Shown here piece after piece: positions 62,427 through 64,000 of a stretch of DNA of 64,000 nucleotides; the first letter of the stretch is position 1; each line of letters starts with the position of its first letter. The position numbers were made by a program, and so were the translations under genes. The stretch is taken from contig JAKSDI010000021.1 in the NCBI GenBank assembly GCA_022360175.1, positions 90,311-154,310 on the forward strand. Reading direction: 5' to 3'. The DNA comes from Chitinophagales bacterium. GTDB taxonomy: Bacteria > Bacteroidota > Bacteroidia > Chitinophagales > Saprospiraceae. The notes under the pieces are model-generated. The model was not told the DNA's origin, ran no database searches, and worked only from the letters and a program-made list of their open reading frames with translations.

Positions 62427-63482
62427 ATGAAACAGAATTGGTGGAAAGCATTGGGTGTTGTGTTGCTCATCTACGTTTTTATTATGGGCATGACAGTGCC
62501 GCTTACGCCGGGCATACTTTCTGTAACTCCTAGTAGTGTAAGAACAGGAGATGAAGTCAAGCTTGAAATTATTGGTTATAATACGATGTATGTGGAAAGT
62601 GATCCGGTACAGGCCTGGCTTAAACTGGATAATGAACGAGCTTTGAAGGCTAGTAGAATCGAGATTAAAGATGCCCGAAGCCTGAGTGCCGTTTTCCAAA
62701 TACCTGAATATTTACCTGTTAATCGGAAAGTGCAGGATTTTGTGTTGGTATTAGATAGTGAACAGGCTGGAACTTCTGTATTACCTAGTGCGGTCTTTGT
62801 CACCCAGGATTCTATTGATCCTGCTATGGGACAAAAAACGTGGGTCAATAGCCCCATCAGTAATTTACATGAAAGATGGTCGATGACCTATCCTTTTCGG
62901 AACATCCTTTCGGAAACCATCCGTAATACCTACTTCCACGTTCCTTTGTGGTTTGCGATGATCTTTGTATTCATTGCTTCTGTATTCAACAGTATACAGT
63001 ACCTTAGAAGAGGGGAACTGGACTATGACAATAAAGCGCAGTCACTTACTAAAGTAGGAATATTACTAGGCATACTTGGCCTTGTTACTGGTGCAATTTG
63101 GGCACGTTACACCTGGGGTGAATTCTGGAGTGGTGATGTAAAACAAAATATGACTGCAATTGCTTTGTTGATCTATTTTGCCTACTTCATTTTAAGAGGT
63201 GTTTTTGAAGATCCTGAAAAGAAAGGACGGATCTCTGCCGTCTACAATATTTTTGCCTTCACGGCTTTGATCCCTTTGATATATGTGATCCCCAGGCTGG
63301 TAGATAGTTTGCATCCTGGAGCAGGTGGTAATCCCGCTTTTGGTACTCAAGACCTCGACAATACTATGAGGATGGTCTTTTATCCTGCTATTATTGGCTG
63401 GACGCTGATTGGTTTCTGGATTGCCAGCCTATTGTATCGAATAGACCGTATAAATTTGCATTTTCTGGAAATGGATGAGTAA
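62427..63482 (+). CDS. CcsA/CcmC-type cytochrome c biogenesis (haem handling) membrane protein
   Basis: 351 residues. One N-terminal helix (about 8-25), then a ~130-residue periplasmic beta domain (ILSVTPSSVRTGDEVKLEII and following), then about five helices. The tryptophan-rich motif WARYTWGEFWSGDVKQN and a conserved His (SLHPG) mark the CcsA/CcmC haem-handling family. It probably delivers haem to c-type cytochromes. The inserted periplasmic domain is larger than in ordinary CcmC. No other ccm gene lies in the window; one may follow further on. Confidence 0.85.
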   Translation: MKQNWWKALGVVLLIYVFIMGMTVPLTPGILSVTPSSVRTGDEVKLEIIGYNTMYVESDPVQAWLKLDNERALKASRIEIKDARSLSAVFQIPEYLPVNRKVQDFVLVLDSEQAGTSVLPSAVFVTQDSIDPAMGQKTWVNSPISNLHERWSMTYPFRNILSETIRNTYFHVPLWFAMIFVFIASVFNSIQYLRRGELDYDNKAQSLTKVGILLGILGLVTGAIWARYTWGEFWSGDVKQNMTAIALLIYFAYFILRGVFEDPEKKGRISAVYNIFAFTALIPLIYVIPRLVDSLHPGAGGNPAFGTQDLDNTMRMVFYPAIIGWTLIGFWIASLLYRIDRINLHFLEMDE

Positions 63483-63530
63483 AGAGATTGGCCTTAATGC
63501 TTTAAATGAAAGAATCAGGAGAAGGGGGAG

Positions 63531-63632
63531 AGTCCACGAACTACTCAAATTGCCCGAAGATTGTGAGAATTCGTGCAATAAGTACCATTACTCGGTCAGG
63601 CGATGCCTGCTTCGTGAAAAGGTTCGTGGACT
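63531..63632. repeat. Inverted-repeat element, 11-bp arms
   Basis: AGTCCACGAAC (63531-63541) is the exact reverse complement of GTTCGTGGACT (63622-63632). A related pair (GTCCACAAATT at ~63832 and AAATTCGTGGA at ~63884) follows, and TTCGTGCAAT occurs inside both, so the element seems duplicated. Confidence 0.7.
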
Positions 63633-63753
63633 AATTACACCCAACTAATTTTCAAGCTTGATAAATTTATCAGAGCTAGTGCTTTGTCAAGTTTGAAAAG
63701 TCGAATTTGGACGGAGCACTTATTTCGGAGAAATTACATATTTTGCTATGGTG

Positions 63754-63771
63754 CGACTTCATCCGAAGTCG
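63754..63771. repeat. Short palindrome related to the 59040 repeat
   Basis: CGACTTC-ATCC-GAAGTCG is a 7-bp stem with a 4-base loop. It shares CGACTTCATCCG with 59042-59053. Confidence 0.7.
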
Positions 63772-63937
63772 AAACTTCTATCACAACCATTTTTGCAAAA
63801 TTGGGAATAGAAAAGTAATAATTTGAGGGTCCACAAATTACACTTATTTCACGAATTTTAGAGGCCTTCGTGCAATCTGAGAAATTCGTGGATATCACCT
63901 CTAACATCCAAGCTTTACTTAGTGCTATTACTATTCA

Positions 63938-64000
63938 TCATTTCACCAAATTCAGCTTGATCGCTTTCACCAGATCACCGCTCTCCAACACCAAAAAGTA
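63938..64000 (-). CDS. C-terminal end of a T9SS type A sorting-domain protein (partial)
   Basis: The last 20 codons of a - strand gene run off the window edge and end at TGA (63938-63940). The sequence YFLVLESGDLVKAIKLNLVK has the final beta-strand pattern of type A T9SS sorting domains, as in the DUF1501 protein. Only this signal is visible, so the product is unknown. Confidence 0.65.
   Translation of the reverse strand, partial: YFLVLESGDLVKAIKLNLVK

Larger units (their letters stand above)
63483..63937. other. 455-bp intergenic region with inverted repeats
   Basis: No gene is seen. It holds an 11-bp inverted repeat (63531-63541 and 63622-63632), a second, looser copy of similar sequence (about 63832-63896), and the palindrome 63754-63771. 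These look like dispersed intergenic repeat units. Confidence 0.6.

Overview
The window comes from a Bacteroidota genome, probably a free-living member of the Saprospiria/Cytophagia type. The signs are: three proteins with type IX secretion (T9SS) C-terminal sorting domains, promoters of the TTTG-N19-TAnnTTTG form, little use of Shine-Dalgarno sequences, moderate to low GC by eye, and families typical of the phylum (DUF1501/DUF1800 pair, DUF4212 symporter subunit, META lipoprotein). No tRNA, rRNA, CRISPR array or insertion sequence was recognised.

Bases 1-28086 (+ strand) are the distal part of an extracellular contractile injection system (eCIS) locus; the sheath, tube and spike genes must lie upstream. 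In order they are: a baseplate J protein (Afp11-like, cut by the window edge) with Ig-like repeats and a histone H1-like basic tail; a second baseplate protein (Afp12-like) with a cysteine-rich tail; a fibre-like protein with five 58-residue coiled-coil repeats; the CIS tape-measure protein (Afp14-like); the CIS AAA+ ATPase (Afp15-like); a three-helix membrane protein; an SH3 plus degenerate subtilisin (pseudoprotease); a peptidoglycan-binding protein; a 1106-residue helical protein with a 261-residue internal period; a lipoprotein; then three cargo proteins sharing an almost identical DUF4157 (eCIS core domain) leader but ending in three unrelated domains: an EreA/ChaN/TraB-like fold, a snapalysin-like metzincin, and an SH3 plus papain-like amidase. 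Small lipoproteins follow two of them. A perfect 19-bp hairpin ends the locus. I consider this accessory and cargo module the most interesting part of the window.

Bases 28174-39523 (- strand) form an acetate/propionate utilisation region: PrpE and Acs acyl-CoA synthetases, a single-domain response regulator, a sodium/solute symporter-STAC-histidine kinase, an ActP-type symporter with its DUF4212 small subunit, two small membrane proteins and a porin-like protein. It resembles the CrbS/CrbR acetate switch, but the regulator has no DNA-binding domain.

Bases 39981-51791 hold housekeeping and regulatory genes: ArsR regulator, cNMP/CBS/DUF294 nucleotidyltransferase with a DEDDh exonuclease, META lipoprotein, universal stress protein, RuvB, NADP-isocitrate dehydrogenase, a T9SS cargo protein, an A-type Fe-S carrier, a conserved membrane-anchored protein and a Tat-exported class V aminotransferase-like enzyme.

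Bases 51990-64000 hold a ClpB-like AAA+ protein with a degenerate first ATPase domain, a secreted DUF1800/DUF1501 pair, an 837-bp gene-poor stretch with a decayed gene and repeats, a tandem CbbX/SpoVK-type AAA+ protein with two novel-looking N-terminal beta domains, a CcsA/CcmC-type cytochrome c biogenesis protein with an excellent promoter, more intergenic repeats, and the last 20 codons of another T9SS-exported protein.
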